A stretch of 64,000 nucleotides of DNA, from NCBI GenBank assembly GCA_937901125.1, contig CALCGT010000059.1, forward strand, positions 8,562 through 72,561, written 5' to 3'. The notes under the pieces were generated by a model. It saw only the letters and a program-made list of their open reading frames with translations. It was not told the DNA's origin and searched no databases. This DNA comes from an uncultured Clostridia bacterium (GTDB lineage: Bacteria > Bacillota > Clostridia > Lachnospirales > Anaerotignaceae). The first letter of the stretch is position 1, and each line of letters opens with the position of its first letter. The translations under genes and the position numbers were made by a program. Shown piece after piece: positions 1 to 7,728 of the stretch.

Positions 1-1
1 G

Positions 2-712
2 ACCTATGAAACGAAGAAGCTGACCCAGGACAGAGGCAGAACCTTCCAGTTGGACGCTATGGATGTGGATGAAACAAATTTTGCGGCTACAGCAGGGGCA
101 GTGATGCGGGAATTCCAGAATACAAAGGTCATTCCTGAAATCGACGCTTACCGCTACAGCAAGATCGCTGAGCTGGCGCAGACAGCCCAAAAGACAAAGG
201 AATACACAGCAACGGTAGATACGATTTTTGAAAACCTGATGAACGATATGACTGCGATTCGGGATACCGTAGGCGACGGCTGTGAAATGGTCATTGCCAT
301 GAGTGCAAAGGTGGCAGGGATGCTGGATCTGGCAAAAGGCGGTGCAAATGTGCTGGAAAGCGGTGTATTCCAGCAGGGCAGCGCAGAGCTGAAAGTGAAA
401 GAAATCGACGGCTGCCCTATCATCAGAGTGCCTTCTGCACGATTCCAGACAAAATATACTTTTAAGGATGGCGTGACAGAAAATGAAACTGACGGTGGTT
501 TTGCGGCGGCAGAAGACGCCAAGGCTATCAACTGGATCATCATGGTGAAACAGGCACCTGTGGCCATTTCCAAAACAGATGTGACAAGAATTTTTGACCC
601 TATGACAAACCAGAACGCCAATGCGTGGAAGATTGACTACAGAAAATACCATGATATCTGGATCACAGACAACGGCATGGACGGTATTGTGGTGAACATC
701 AGCAAAGCATAA
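2..712 (+). CDS. Phage major capsid protein (5' end outside window)
   Basis: This open frame is already running at base 2, so the gene starts upstream of the window; the internal ATG at 50 is not a credible start. About 236 residues are visible. The segment around residues 10-45, including DRGRTFQLDAMDVDETNF and an EIDAYRYSKI motif, is typical of Firmicute phage major capsid proteins. The C-terminal part (KTDVTRIFDP, then WKIDYRKYHDIWI) also fits that family. It would form the icosahedral head. It is followed 17 bases downstream by head-tail connector genes, the usual order in PBSX-like and related prophages. The family call is by motif recognition only; the exact capsid fold class is not assigned. 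Confidence 0.8.
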   Translation, partial: TYETKKLTQDRGRTFQLDAMDVDETNFAATAGAVMREFQNTKVIPEIDAYRYSKIAELAQTAQKTKEYTATVDTIFENLMNDMTAIRDTVGDGCEMVIAMSAKVAGMLDLAKGGANVLESGVFQQGSAELKVKEIDGCPIIRVPSARFQTKYTFKDGVTENETDGGFAAAEDAKAINWIIMVKQAPVAISKTDVTRIFDPMTNQNANAWKIDYRKYHDIWITDNGMDGIVVNISKA

Positions 713-729
713 GGAAAGGCGGCGGAAGG

Positions 730-1059
730 ATGCAGGAAAGAATTCTGGCGAAGCTGCAGGAATTGAGAGACGAAGATGACCTTGCCGCCATGGACTTTGC
801 GGCAGGGCGTAGCGAAGAAATGATGAAAGCCTACTGCAACATTGACGAGCTGCCCGAAGAACTGCTGGGGACAGGTGTAGCACTGGCAGGGCTGCTGTTG
901 GACAGCAGTGCAGTTGCGACGCCCTCCCAGAAGGCCAAAAGCATTAAGGAAGGGGATGTTTCCATCACCTTTCAGGAGGACGGCTGTGGGGCAGAGGAGG
1001 AAAAGCTGCTGGCTTGCTTTCAGGTGGAGCTTGACCGTTGGAGACGGATGGACTGGTAA
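730..1059 (+). CDS. Phage head-tail connector (gp6/YqbG-like)
   Basis: This 109-residue acidic protein starts at ATG 730 behind a purine-rich ribosome binding site (GGCGGAAGG). Its size, its place directly after the capsid gene and its helical character (repeated E/L/A-rich segments) fit the DNA-packaging or head-tail connector proteins found there in Gram-positive phages. Such proteins form a ring under the portal to which the tail attaches. No catalytic motif is visible. The assignment rests mainly on gene order plus a weak resemblance; a non-homologous small head-completion protein cannot be excluded. Confidence 0.6.
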   Translation: MQERILAKLQELRDEDDLAAMDFAAGRSEEMMKAYCNIDELPEELLGTGVALAGLLLDSSAVATPSQKAKSIKEGDVSITFQEDGCGAEEEKLLACFQVELDRWRRMDW

Positions 1060-1071
1060 GGAGGAAGCGGC

Positions 1072-1434
1072 ATGAAAAAGGAATTTGCAAGAGCAAAAAA
1101 AGCCGTGGAGAGCCTATTCTGGGACACCTGCTATGTGGAGATTTTCCAAGAGGAAAAGGCGGACTGGGGCGAGACTATGCATCAGAAGGGGGAGGCAGAC
1201 AACTTCCCCTGCCGCCTGACGGAAAAAAACACCCCTTGTGGGGAAAACGGACTGCTGGCGGAGATGGAAAAAACGGTCATTCTGCTTTATCCTGCTGAAA
1301 AGGACATTCCTGTGGGGAGTGCCCTTCGGGTGCGGAAGGAAAACGGCGAGGAACGGCAGTATTTTGCGGCGGGAGATAGTCAGGTGTTTTTGACCCATAA
1401 GGCAGTGGGGCTGAGAAGGAGAGATATGGTATGA
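1072..1434 (+). CDS. Phage head-tail joining / minor structural protein (XkdH-like)
   Basis: A 120-residue product starting at ATG 1072 after an excellent AAGGAGGA site. The stop overlaps the next start (ATGA at 1431-1434), so translation is probably coupled. The second half resembles small beta-barrel head-closure proteins: a V-I-L-L-Y-P strand followed by a P-V-G-S-A-L-R-V turn near residues 62-85. It sits between the connector and the tail terminator, where head-closure or stopper proteins are normally encoded. The function is inferred from position and fold-like pattern, not from a diagnostic motif. Confidence 0.55.
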   Translation: MKKEFARAKKAVESLFWDTCYVEIFQEEKADWGETMHQKGEADNFPCRLTEKNTPCGENGLLAEMEKTVILLYPAEKDIPVGSALRVRKENGEERQYFAAGDSQVFLTHKAVGLRRRDMV

Positions 1435-1889
1435 CAGAGGAAATCAGAAGAGCAGTGATAAAGGCAATCTCTGAAAAATTCGGGCTGCCGGTCTATGGGC
1501 AGGGAGTGCCCCAAGGGGCAAGAAGACCCTGCCTTACGGTGGAGATCAGAGAATTGGAGCAGAAGCGGCTGCTGGGCAGACGAGCGGCAAGAAAAGTCAT
1601 GGTGGAGAGTCGGTATTTTTGCGGCGGGGCGAAAACAGCGGCGGAAGGAATGGCGGCGGCGGATGGGCTTTTTGAAGTGCTGAGTATCATTGGCACAGAT
1701 GAAAAATTTGCGGCAAGTGGTATGAAGCAGGAAACGACGGAAGACGGCGTGAAAGTCATGGCGGAATATGAATATCACATCATTTTTGACGAGGAAGAGA
1801 TCGGGCTGATGGAACGGCTGGAATACAACGGAAAGGAAGCAGTGGGCTATGAAACAGAAGGCGACATTCAGCAGGGAACAGCTGAGTAA
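1431..1889 (+). CDS. Phage tail terminator-like protein (DUF6838-like)
   Basis: This 152-residue protein follows the head-closure gene with a 4-base overlap. The N-terminus (residues 1-40) has the pattern of short phage tail-terminator proteins: an amphipathic helix, then G-x-P-V-Y and a C-L-T-V-E-I strand. Such proteins cap the tail tube and join it to the head. The gene lies just upstream of the sheath gene, as expected. Its 3' end overlaps the next small gene by 41 bases. The name is by resemblance and position; no catalytic residues are expected. Confidence 0.6.
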   Translation: MTEEIRRAVIKAISEKFGLPVYGQGVPQGARRPCLTVEIRELEQKRLLGRRAARKVMVESRYFCGGAKTAAEGMAAADGLFEVLSIIGTDEKFAASGMKQETTEDGVKVMAEYEYHIIFDEEEIGLMERLEYNGKEAVGYETEGDIQQGTAE

Positions 1890-2013
1890 GAGCAAGACCT
1901 TTGGGTATGGTGCTGACCTGGTGAAAGCGGTGCTGGAGGACAGAGCATACACCAAGGGAGAAGCGGAAAAGAAAATTCAGGCATATTTGACAGGAAAAAG
2001 AAAGGAGTATTGA
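1849..2013 (+). CDS. Small phage protein of 54 residues between tail terminator and sheath
   Basis: Starts at ATG 1849 inside the 3' end of the tail-terminator gene and stops at TGA 2011-2013, one base before the sheath ATG at 2015. A GGAAAGGAAG site lies about 10 bases upstream. The product is very basic and acidic, with KSKTFGYGADLVKAVLEDRAYTKGEAE in its core written here as two parts: KSKTFGYGADLV and KAVLEDRAYTKGEAE. Short proteins with a similar F-x-x-x-x-D-L-hydrophobic-A-L-L then Y-T-x-x-E-A pattern commonly sit immediately before xkdK-type sheath genes. The role is unknown. The compact overlap on both sides supports it as a real coupled gene. Confidence 0.7.
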   Translation: MKQKATFSREQLSKSKTFGYGADLVKAVLEDRAYTKGEAEKKIQAYLTGKRKEY

Positions 2014-2014
2014 T

Positions 2015-3307
2015 ATGGCATTAGGCGGCGGCACTTTTTTAGTGCAGAACGAGGTATTGCCCGGGGCATACATCAATTTTGTTTCCAGACCAAGAGCCAT
2101 GGGCAATCTGGGAGAAAGAGGCGTGGTTTGTGTCGGTATGGAAATGGATTGGGGCAAAGAAGGGATGCTGACAGTGGAAGCGGCAGGCTTCCGAACAGAC
2201 AGCAGAGCCCTGTTTGGCTATAATTATCTGGATGAAAAGATGAAGGACATGCGGGAGCTTTTCCTCCATGCAAAAAAGGTACATCTGTATCGATTGAACG
2301 GCGGGAAAAAGGCGACCGCAACAGAAGGAAACCTGACGGTGACAGCAAAATACAGCGGCGAGAGAGGTAACGATATCTGCATCGCTATTTTAGAAAATGT
2401 AGACGAGGAAGGAAAGTTCGATGTGGAGACTTATCTGGGGACAGAGATGGTGGACAGCCAGACAGCGGCAAACATCGAAGAACTGGAGGAGAATGCGTAT
2501 GTTGCCTTCAAAGGCACGGGCGTATTGACAGCAGTGGCAGGGTTATACCTTACGGGCGGCACCACAGAGGAGGCAGCAGGCAGCGCATATACAGAATTTT
2601 TGGAAGCGGCAGAGGCAGAGGATTTCAATGTGCTGGCTTACAAAGGCAGTAATGAGACAACAAAGAAGCTGTTTGTGAACTTTACAAAGCGGATGAGAGA
2701 GGAAGAAGGCGTAAAATTCGTGACGGTGCTGCATGATTATGCGGAGGCAGACCACGAAGGCGTGATTTCTGTTGGTACAGCCAGTGAACTGGTGTACTGG
2801 GTGGCCGGTGCTACAGCAGGGGCTGAGGTGAACGAAAGCCTGACGAATATGGTCTACGATGGGGAATATGAAGTGAACGCAAAGCGGAAAAAGAGCGAGT
2901 ACATCAAGGGCATTCAGGCGGGGCAGTTTTTATTCTATGAAGAGGACGGCAAGCTGCGGGTGCTGCGGGACATCAACAGCTTTACCTCCTTTGAGGTGGC
3001 GAAAAACAGCGATTTTTCCGGCAACAGAGTGGTAAGGGTGCTGGACAGCATCGCCAACGATGTGGCGAATATCTTCAGTAAGTATTATCTGGGGAAACAG
3101 AGCAACAATGCCAACGGCAGAAACCTGCTGAAGGCAGAAATTCTGGCATACCATGAAGAACTGATGAAGATTGAAGCCATCGAGAATTTCACAGCGGAGG
3201 ATCTCACTGTGGAAAAAGGCGTGGAAAAACAGGATGTGGTGGTTTATGAAAACGTGCAGCCTGTGGACGCCATGGAAAAGCTGTATATGAAAGTCGAAGT
3301 TGCGTAA
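2015..3307 (+). CDS. Contractile phage tail sheath protein (XkdK-like)
   Basis: A 430-residue protein starting at ATG 2015 after AAAGGAG. The N-terminus, with G-G-T-F-x-x-Q-N-E-V-L-P-G-A-Y-I-N-F, is characteristic of the XkdK family of tail sheaths in PBSX, phiCD27-like phages and Firmicute R-type tailocins. The length matches the family. The C-terminal region (about residues 300-430) has the conserved segment with an R-V-L-D-S-I-A-N-D-V run and a terminal beta strand that threads between subunits. The product forms the contracting outer sheath and is the clearest proof of a contractile tail here. The tube gene follows 14 bases later. Confidence 0.93.
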   Translation: MALGGGTFLVQNEVLPGAYINFVSRPRAMGNLGERGVVCVGMEMDWGKEGMLTVEAAGFRTDSRALFGYNYLDEKMKDMRELFLHAKKVHLYRLNGGKKATATEGNLTVTAKYSGERGNDICIAILENVDEEGKFDVETYLGTEMVDSQTAANIEELEENAYVAFKGTGVLTAVAGLYLTGGTTEEAAGSAYTEFLEAAEAEDFNVLAYKGSNETTKKLFVNFTKRMREEEGVKFVTVLHDYAEADHEGVISVGTASELVYWVAGATAGAEVNESLTNMVYDGEYEVNAKRKKSEYIKGIQAGQFLFYEEDGKLRVLRDINSFTSFEVAKNSDFSGNRVVRVLDSIANDVANIFSKYYLGKQSNNANGRNLLKAEILAYHEELMKIEAIENFTAEDLTVEKGVEKQDVVVYENVQPVDAMEKLYMKVEVA

Positions 3308-3321
3308 AGGAGGTGCGATAG

Positions 3322-3777
3322 ATGGGTTATTTGAGAGCAAAAGACACCGTCAATGGTGCCCTGGGCACCTGCTTTGCCATCATTGACGGGAAAAGACACG
3401 AACTGATGCAGGTGAAAAACATTAAGGCGAAGGTAAAGAAAACCAGAACCACCATCCCTATTTTGGGGCTGACGGCAAAGCAGCAGAAAAGCGGTGGCTG
3501 GGAAGGCACCGGCACCATGACGGTGTATTATGTGAGCAGTCTGTTCCGTAAGGTGATGGTGGACTACATGAAAAATGGTGTGGACACCTACTTTGAACTG
3601 ATGCTGACCAATGAAGACCCTACGGGGGAAGCGGGCAGACAGACGGTGCTGCTGAAGGATGTGAACATTGAAGAAATGCTCATTGGCAAGCTGGATGTGG
3701 ACGAAGCGGCCATGGATGAGGAAATGAAATTTACCTTTGGCGGCGTGGAACTGCTGGATAGTTTTAACAAGCTGTAA
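3322..3777 (+). CDS. Phage tail tube protein (XkdM-like)
   Basis: This 151-residue protein has a very strong AAAGGAGGTGCG site before ATG 3322. Its length, its position right after the sheath gene and its pattern fit the XkdM tail-tube family: early G-x-x-K-D-T-V-N-G, G-T-G-T-M-T-V-Y-Y in the middle and F-T-F-G-G-V-E-L-L-D-S-F near the end. Hexamers of it stack to form the inner tube driven through the target envelope when the sheath contracts. No oddities are seen. Confidence 0.92.
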   Translation: MGYLRAKDTVNGALGTCFAIIDGKRHELMQVKNIKAKVKKTRTTIPILGLTAKQQKSGGWEGTGTMTVYYVSSLFRKVMVDYMKNGVDTYFELMLTNEDPTGEAGRQTVLLKDVNIEEMLIGKLDVDEAAMDEEMKFTFGGVELLDSFNKL

Positions 3778-3803
3778 ACCAATTTGGAAAGGGAGGGGAT
3801 TTT

Positions 3804-4166
3804 TTGGGACAGGAATGTTTTTATAGAGAAAACCGAAAGGATAGGGGGGAAAGAGAAGTCCTTCTGACGGAAAGGCTGGCGGAAGACGGAGGGCAGATGC
3901 TTTGGCGCATCCGCCCCATGAGCCAGAGAGAAAACGAGGACATCTGGAAAAGATGCGGCGAGGATGAGAAGAGATATGAAGGGACGGTGCTGGCGGAAAG
4001 CGTGGTCTTTCCAGACCTGAAAGATGCGGCACTGCAGAACAGCTATGGCGTAGTCGGGGCAGAACGGTTGCTGGCGAGACTGCTGCTGGCGGGGGAATAC
4101 GACCGACTGCGCAGGGCTGTGGAGGAGATCAATGGAGGTGACAGCGGATGTATCGACTGTATTTGA
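3804..4166 (+). CDS. XkdN-like tail assembly chaperone, first copy
   Basis: The start is TTG 3804, selected by the GGAAAGGGAGGGG site ending 5 bases upstream; there is no suitable ATG. The product is 120 residues and matches XkdN-like proteins: L-W-x-I-R-P-M-S, V-F-P-D-L-K-D-A-A-L-Q-x-S-Y-G, then L-L-A-G-E-Y. Such proteins help load the tape measure and tube. It is clearly paralogous to the product starting at 5794 (shared L-W-x-x-R-x-x-S, P-D-L-x-D, S-Y-G-V, L-x-x-G-E-Y and the E-x-I-N-G ending). It lacks the frameshift extension seen there. Its 3' end overlaps the LysM gene by 19 bases; the tape-measure gene expected at this point is absent. Confidence 0.75.
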   Translation: MGQECFYRENRKDRGEREVLLTERLAEDGGQMLWRIRPMSQRENEDIWKRCGEDEKRYEGTVLAESVVFPDLKDAALQNSYGVVGAERLLARLLLAGEYDRLRRAVEEINGGDSGCIDCI

Positions 4167-4795
4167 AGCAGGACGGAAAACAAATCCTGCTGCCTGTGAC
4201 ACCTTCCGAGATGGAAACAAAGACAGGGAACCGAAACAAGACGGTTTATATCCTGAACTTTGGGGAGATGAATCTGGCGAAAAAGCCGGGACTGCAGGAG
4301 ATTCGATTCACGGCGCTGCTGCCGGGGAGACAGTACGGCTTTGTACAGGTGGAGGACGGATTCCATGAGCCGGAATATTTCCTGAATTTTTTTAAGGAAT
4401 ACAAGGCAGCGGCAAAGCCTGTGCAGATGGTTTTATTCCGAAAGCTGGCAGACGGGACACAGCTTTTTTGCGGGAACATGGAAGTGCTGCTGGAAGATTA
4501 CACAGTGACGGAAAAAGGCGGCGAACAGGGGGACTTCTGGGTGGAGTTGCACTGGAAGGAATGGAAAGCGGCGAAGAGCATCCGTTACAGTATCAAAGGT
4601 AATGCTATGGTGGAGCAGGGGCAGGAGAGACAGGCGAAGCAGCCTGCCGTAACCTATACAGTACAGAAGGGGGACTGCCTTTGGAACATTGCGAAAAAGC
4701 AGCTGGGCAATGGGGCAAGGTATAAGGAAATTGCCCAGAAGAATGGCATTGCCAATCCGGATAAGATTTATCCCGGACAGGTTTTGAAGCTGTAA
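4148..4795 (+). CDS. LysM domain baseplate-hub protein (XkdP-like)
   Basis: This 215-residue protein begins at ATG 4148, inside the end of the first chaperone gene, with GGAGGTGACAGCGG as ribosome binding site. Residues 1-150 fit the XkdP N-terminal domain. Residues 165-215 are a canonical LysM domain (Y-T-V-Q-K-G-D-C-L-W-N-I-A, then N-P-D-K-I-Y-P-G-Q-V-L-K-L), which binds peptidoglycan glycans. In myovirus tails this protein sits at the hub next to the tape-measure end, helping penetration or anchoring at the wall. The XkdQ gene follows 18 bases later. Confidence 0.9.
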   Translation: MYRLYLKQDGKQILLPVTPSEMETKTGNRNKTVYILNFGEMNLAKKPGLQEIRFTALLPGRQYGFVQVEDGFHEPEYFLNFFKEYKAAAKPVQMVLFRKLADGTQLFCGNMEVLLEDYTVTEKGGEQGDFWVELHWKEWKAAKSIRYSIKGNAMVEQGQERQAKQPAVTYTVQKGDCLWNIAKKQLGNGARYKEIAQKNGIANPDKIYPGQVLKL

Positions 4796-4813
4796 CAGAA
4801 AGGGGAGAAGGGG

Positions 4814-5791
4814 ATGACGATTAAGCTTTTATTGCAGCACGGCAGCAATCTTTATGATGCTACACCGATTTTGGAGGGGGGCGTGGAATGGTACGCCAGC
4901 ATCAAGGGAAAGGCCGGAAGACTGAAATTTCAGGTAGCCAGAGACGGTATCGTGAATTTTGTGGAGGGGGACAAGGTTTCCCTTTATGTAGATACGATCT
5001 TGCGGTTTAGCGGATTTGTGATGACGAAGGAGAGAACCAGCGAACAGATCATCAGCGTGACTGCCTATGACCAGATGTTTTATCTGGTAAGGAACAAAGC
5101 GACATATGTGTTCCTGAACAAAGGGGCAGAGGAGATTATCCAGACCATTGCCGCGGATTATGGCTTGCAGGTGGGAGAGATCACCGACAGCGGCTGGAAG
5201 ATTCCCCAGCGGATTGAAGAAGGGGAAACGCTGATGGACATTATCCTTTCTGCCTTGGAGATTTGCGGGCAGGCTATGGGGAAGGAATATTTCCTTTTTG
5301 ATAAAGCCGGCTGGCTGACGGTGAAGGAGCGAAAGGAACTGGCGGCAGAGGTAGTGCTGAAATGCGATGGCGGCATCAGCGAGTATACATATAAGACGGA
5401 TATCAGCCAGGATACCTATAATGCAGTGCGGCTTTACCATGCGGGACGGAAGGAGACGGAGCGGAAAGCATGGGAAGTGGAACAGGGAGACAAGGTGAAA
5501 AAATGGGGTAGGCTGCAGTATTACAAGCGGGTGCCCTACACCATGAACAGTGGGCAGCTAAAGGAACTGGCGGAAAGTATTCTGAAAGAAAAATGCAGAG
5601 TGGTGAAGAAGCTGACCATTGAGAACATCAATGGGGATAGGATGCTTTATGCAGGGAACAGTATTTGGCTGGAAATTCCGGGACTGGCGGAGATCAGCCT
5701 GAAGGGAAGAGTGCTGATCGAAAGCTGTACCCATATTTTCGCCGATGGGGAGCATCGGATGCAGTTGGAGATTCGGATCGAGGAGGAATAA
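4814..5791 (+). CDS. Phage late control D / tail hub protein (XkdQ-like)
   Basis: A 325-residue protein starting at ATG 4814 after AAAGGGGAGAAGGGG. The order of elements is that of XkdQ/gpD hub proteins: an N-terminal beta domain with G-x-V-x-W and G-R-L-K-F; then G-D-x-V-S-L-Y at residues 54-60; then S-V-T-A-Y-D-Q-M-F-Y-L near residue 80; and finally a conserved S-L-K-G-R-V-L-I-E-S-C-T-H segment near 300. It forms the central hub of the baseplate, equivalent to T4 gp27. It is followed 2 bases later by the second chaperone. Confidence 0.88.
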   Translation: MTIKLLLQHGSNLYDATPILEGGVEWYASIKGKAGRLKFQVARDGIVNFVEGDKVSLYVDTILRFSGFVMTKERTSEQIISVTAYDQMFYLVRNKATYVFLNKGAEEIIQTIAADYGLQVGEITDSGWKIPQRIEEGETLMDIILSALEICGQAMGKEYFLFDKAGWLTVKERKELAAEVVLKCDGGISEYTYKTDISQDTYNAVRLYHAGRKETERKAWEVEQGDKVKKWGRLQYYKRVPYTMNSGQLKELAESILKEKCRVVKKLTIENINGDRMLYAGNSIWLEIPGLAEISLKGRVLIESCTHIFADGEHRMQLEIRIEEE

Positions 5792-5793
5792 GG

Positions 5794-6317
5794 ATGGACT
5801 TGAAAAGCTTTTTGAAGGAGAATAATGGATTCCCGGAAAACAGGAAAGCACGCATTTCACCCTGCTTTGCAGAGGACGGCGCAGAGGTGCTTTGGGAGGT
5901 TAGAGCAGTCAGCGAGGAAGAATACCGCAGGGCGGCGAAAGGCAAAAAGGACAAATGGGCGGTGTTGTGTCTGCTTTCTGTGGTAAAGCCTGATCTGCAG
6001 GATAAGGAACTTTGGGAAAGCTATGGTGTGGACAGCGGGGAAAAGGCGTTGAAGGAAATGCTGTATCCCGGAGAATACATACGGCTTTTGGAAGCGGTGA
6101 AAGACATCAACGGCTTTCAGCAGCGGAGAAAGGCTTGGAAGGAACAGGCAAAAAACTGATTGAGGAGGGTGTGGACGAGGCGGATTATGCCTGCTATGCC
6201 CTCCGAAAATACGGGATACGACCCAGAGAATGGGCGGAAATGACTACACCGGAGCGGATGTTTTGCTGTGCTGTCATCGAGCTTGAAATTAAAGCTGCGG
6301 AGAAGGCCAGAGGATAA
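5794..6317 (+). CDS. Tail assembly chaperone, second copy, with programmed -1 frameshift (G and GT forms)
   Basis: ATG 5794 follows GGAGGAATAAGG. Unshifted translation stops at TGA 6157-6159, giving a 121-residue XkdN-like protein. Codons 6148-6156 read GCA AAA AAC, i.e. the classical heptamer A_AAA_AAC, immediately before the stop. A -1 slip enters an open frame reaching TAA 6315-6317 and adds about 53 residues, including Y-A-C-Y-A-L-R-K-Y-G-I-R-P-R-E-W and an E-R-M-F-C-C-A-V-I-E-L segment. This mirrors lambda gpG/gpGT, where the minor frameshifted form recruits the tape measure. The gene lies after the hub gene, not at the usual place before the tape measure; the usual place is held by its paralogue at 3804. 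Confidence 0.85.
6150..6156 (+). promoter_or_regulatory. Programmed -1 ribosomal frameshift site A_AAA_AAC
   Basis: The heptamer is in the exact zero-frame phase required (A|AAA|AAC) and is followed directly by TGA. The -1 frame is open and encodes a domain-like extension. Slipping here is a known strategy of tail chaperone genes. A downstream stimulatory structure was not established by eye. Confidence 0.85.
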
Positions 6318-6320
6318 GAG

Positions 6321-6980
6321 GTGAGAAGGGGAATGGAAAAGGAAAAGAAAGGGCTGTTCGTGCGCCTGCTGGATTTTTGGAAGGAAAAGCTCGGGGCAGG
6401 CGAGACGAAGGGCATTGGGTTTTGGAATGGTGCGAAGAACTTGGAAAATCCTTTTACTGAGATGGATGATTCTGTTTCTTTGACCCAAAGGGAGAGGAAA
6501 AGGGATTTCTGGGAAGAAAAAGTCGAAACCGTTTTGGAAGAAAAGAAACGGGAAAGCAGTGTTTTAGAACGGGAGAAGAAGCTCTTTTTTGCGGAAGAGG
6601 AGAAAGAACAAAGAGAACCTATGGAGGCTGTGGAAGAAGGGGAAAGAACGGAGAAACAAAAAGGTTCCAAGCTTTTTACGGCGGAGGTTTTTCGGGAAGA
6701 AAGGCAGGCAGAAGCAGAGATAGGCAGAATAGGGCGGGCTTTTCTTTGGGAGATGCTGGAAATGGAAAAAGAGAGACGAAGCATTGTGCCTGTGAAGGAA
6801 GAAGCGAAGCAGGAGAAAATAGCTGTTGCGGAAAGAAAGCAGGAAATGCCAAAAACGGAAATGATGAAACGAGAAGAACCCCAGACGGGGACACCATTTG
6901 ACATAGAAAAGCTGATGCAGCAGATGACGAAAAAGCTCTGGGAAGAGCGGGAAAGCTGCGGCAGGCGGCTGAGAGGATAA
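6321..6980 (+). CDS. Highly charged coiled-coil phage protein in tape-measure position
   Basis: Starts at GTG 6321 (AGAGG site) or ATG 6333, giving 215-219 residues. Roughly half of the residues are E, K or R; long heptad-like runs of E/K/R/L occupy residues 40-160, so an extended helix or coiled coil is likely. The C-terminus (PFDIEKLMQQMTKKLWEERE) is a short amphipathic helix resembling domains that dock on phage tail components. It directly follows the frameshifting chaperone, the place where a tape measure normally lies, but is several times shorter than usual tape measures and lacks a hydrophobic segment. I do not recognise the family. It may be a minimal tape measure, a chaperone partner or an unrelated structural protein. 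Confidence 0.55.
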   Translation: MRRGMEKEKKGLFVRLLDFWKEKLGAGETKGIGFWNGAKNLENPFTEMDDSVSLTQRERKRDFWEEKVETVLEEKKRESSVLEREKKLFFAEEEKEQREPMEAVEEGERTEKQKGSKLFTAEVFREERQAEAEIGRIGRAFLWEMLEMEKERRSIVPVKEEAKQEKIAVAERKQEMPKTEMMKREEPQTGTPFDIEKLMQQMTKKLWEERESCGRRLRG

Positions 6981-6992
6981 GGGGGAAGGAAG

Positions 6993-7322
6993 ATGCTTGA
7001 AATTATCAAACAGCTGGCATTGGATGCGGCAGAAACGGGTGCGGATTTCTGCGTTGGGACGGTGACAGCGACAGAGCCTCTCTGCATCCGACTGGAAGAG
7101 GGACTGGAATTGACGGAGCCCTTTTTGGTGCTGACAGAGGAAGTGCTGGAATGGGAAGAAACAGGACGCATCCGCACATGGACGGATACGGAAGGAGACA
7201 GATGGTCTTATTACCGAATGAAACGGGACAGAAAGCTGAAGGTTGGCGAGGCTGTAGCACTGCTGCGGGCGGCTGGTGGACAGCAATATTTGGTGCTGTG
7301 CAGAGTAAGAAAGGAGGAATAG
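6993..7322 (+). CDS. Baseplate protein, DUF2577 (XkdR-like)
   Basis: A 109-residue protein with ATG 6993 after GGGGGAAGGAAG. The pattern G-T-V-x-x-x-x-P-L-x-I-R-L near residues 23-35 and L-K-V-G-E-A-V-A-L-L-R-A-x-G-G-Q-Q-Y-L-V-L near 83-103 are hallmarks of DUF2577/XkdR. This OB-like small protein is found in Firmicute contractile tails between the hub and the DUF2634 wedge protein. It is followed one base later by the XkdS-like gene, as in PBSX. Confidence 0.85.
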   Translation: MLEIIKQLALDAAETGADFCVGTVTATEPLCIRLEEGLELTEPFLVLTEEVLEWEETGRIRTWTDTEGDRWSYYRMKRDRKLKVGEAVALLRAAGGQQYLVLCRVRKEE

Positions 7323-7323
7323 G

Positions 7324-7728
7324 ATGACACCGATACAGGAAGTGAAACTGGACATGATGAGTATCGAGAAAAAGACCATCCCCAGTCTGACCTGGAAGGT
7401 TAACGAGGAGCGGGCAGAGGTGAGGGGAACGGTGGATGGGCTGGAAGCCATGAAACAGGCGATCCATAAAACTTTACAGACGGAACGATACAGATATGCC
7501 ATTTACGATTGGAATTACGGCATCGAGTTGGAAGAATTGTATGGGAAGAATGTGACCTATGTGATTCCAGAACTGAAAAAGAGGATCGAAGATGCGCTGC
7601 TGGCAGATGATCGAGTGACAGCGGTGACGGATTTTTCCTTTCAGCAGGAAAAGGACAGTGTGACGGCAGGATTTCTGGTGCATACTATTTTCGGTGAGAT
7701 CACAGCGGAAAGGACGGTGGACATTTGA
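7324..7728 (+). CDS. Baseplate wedge protein, DUF2634 (XkdS-like, gp25-like)
   Basis: This 134-residue protein starts at ATG 7324 after AAGGAGGAATAGG. It contains the signature of DUF2634: a T-L-Q-T-E-R-Y-x-Y-x-I-Y-D-W-N-Y-G-I-E-L pattern around residues 49-68, related to the gp25-like lysozyme-fold wedge proteins. It attaches baseplate wedges to sheath and tube. Its stop overlaps the baseplate J start (TGATG, 7726-7730). Confidence 0.9.
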   Translation: MTPIQEVKLDMMSIEKKTIPSLTWKVNEERAEVRGTVDGLEAMKQAIHKTLQTERYRYAIYDWNYGIELEELYGKNVTYVIPELKKRIEDALLADDRVTAVTDFSFQQEKDSVTAGFLVHTIFGEITAERTVDI

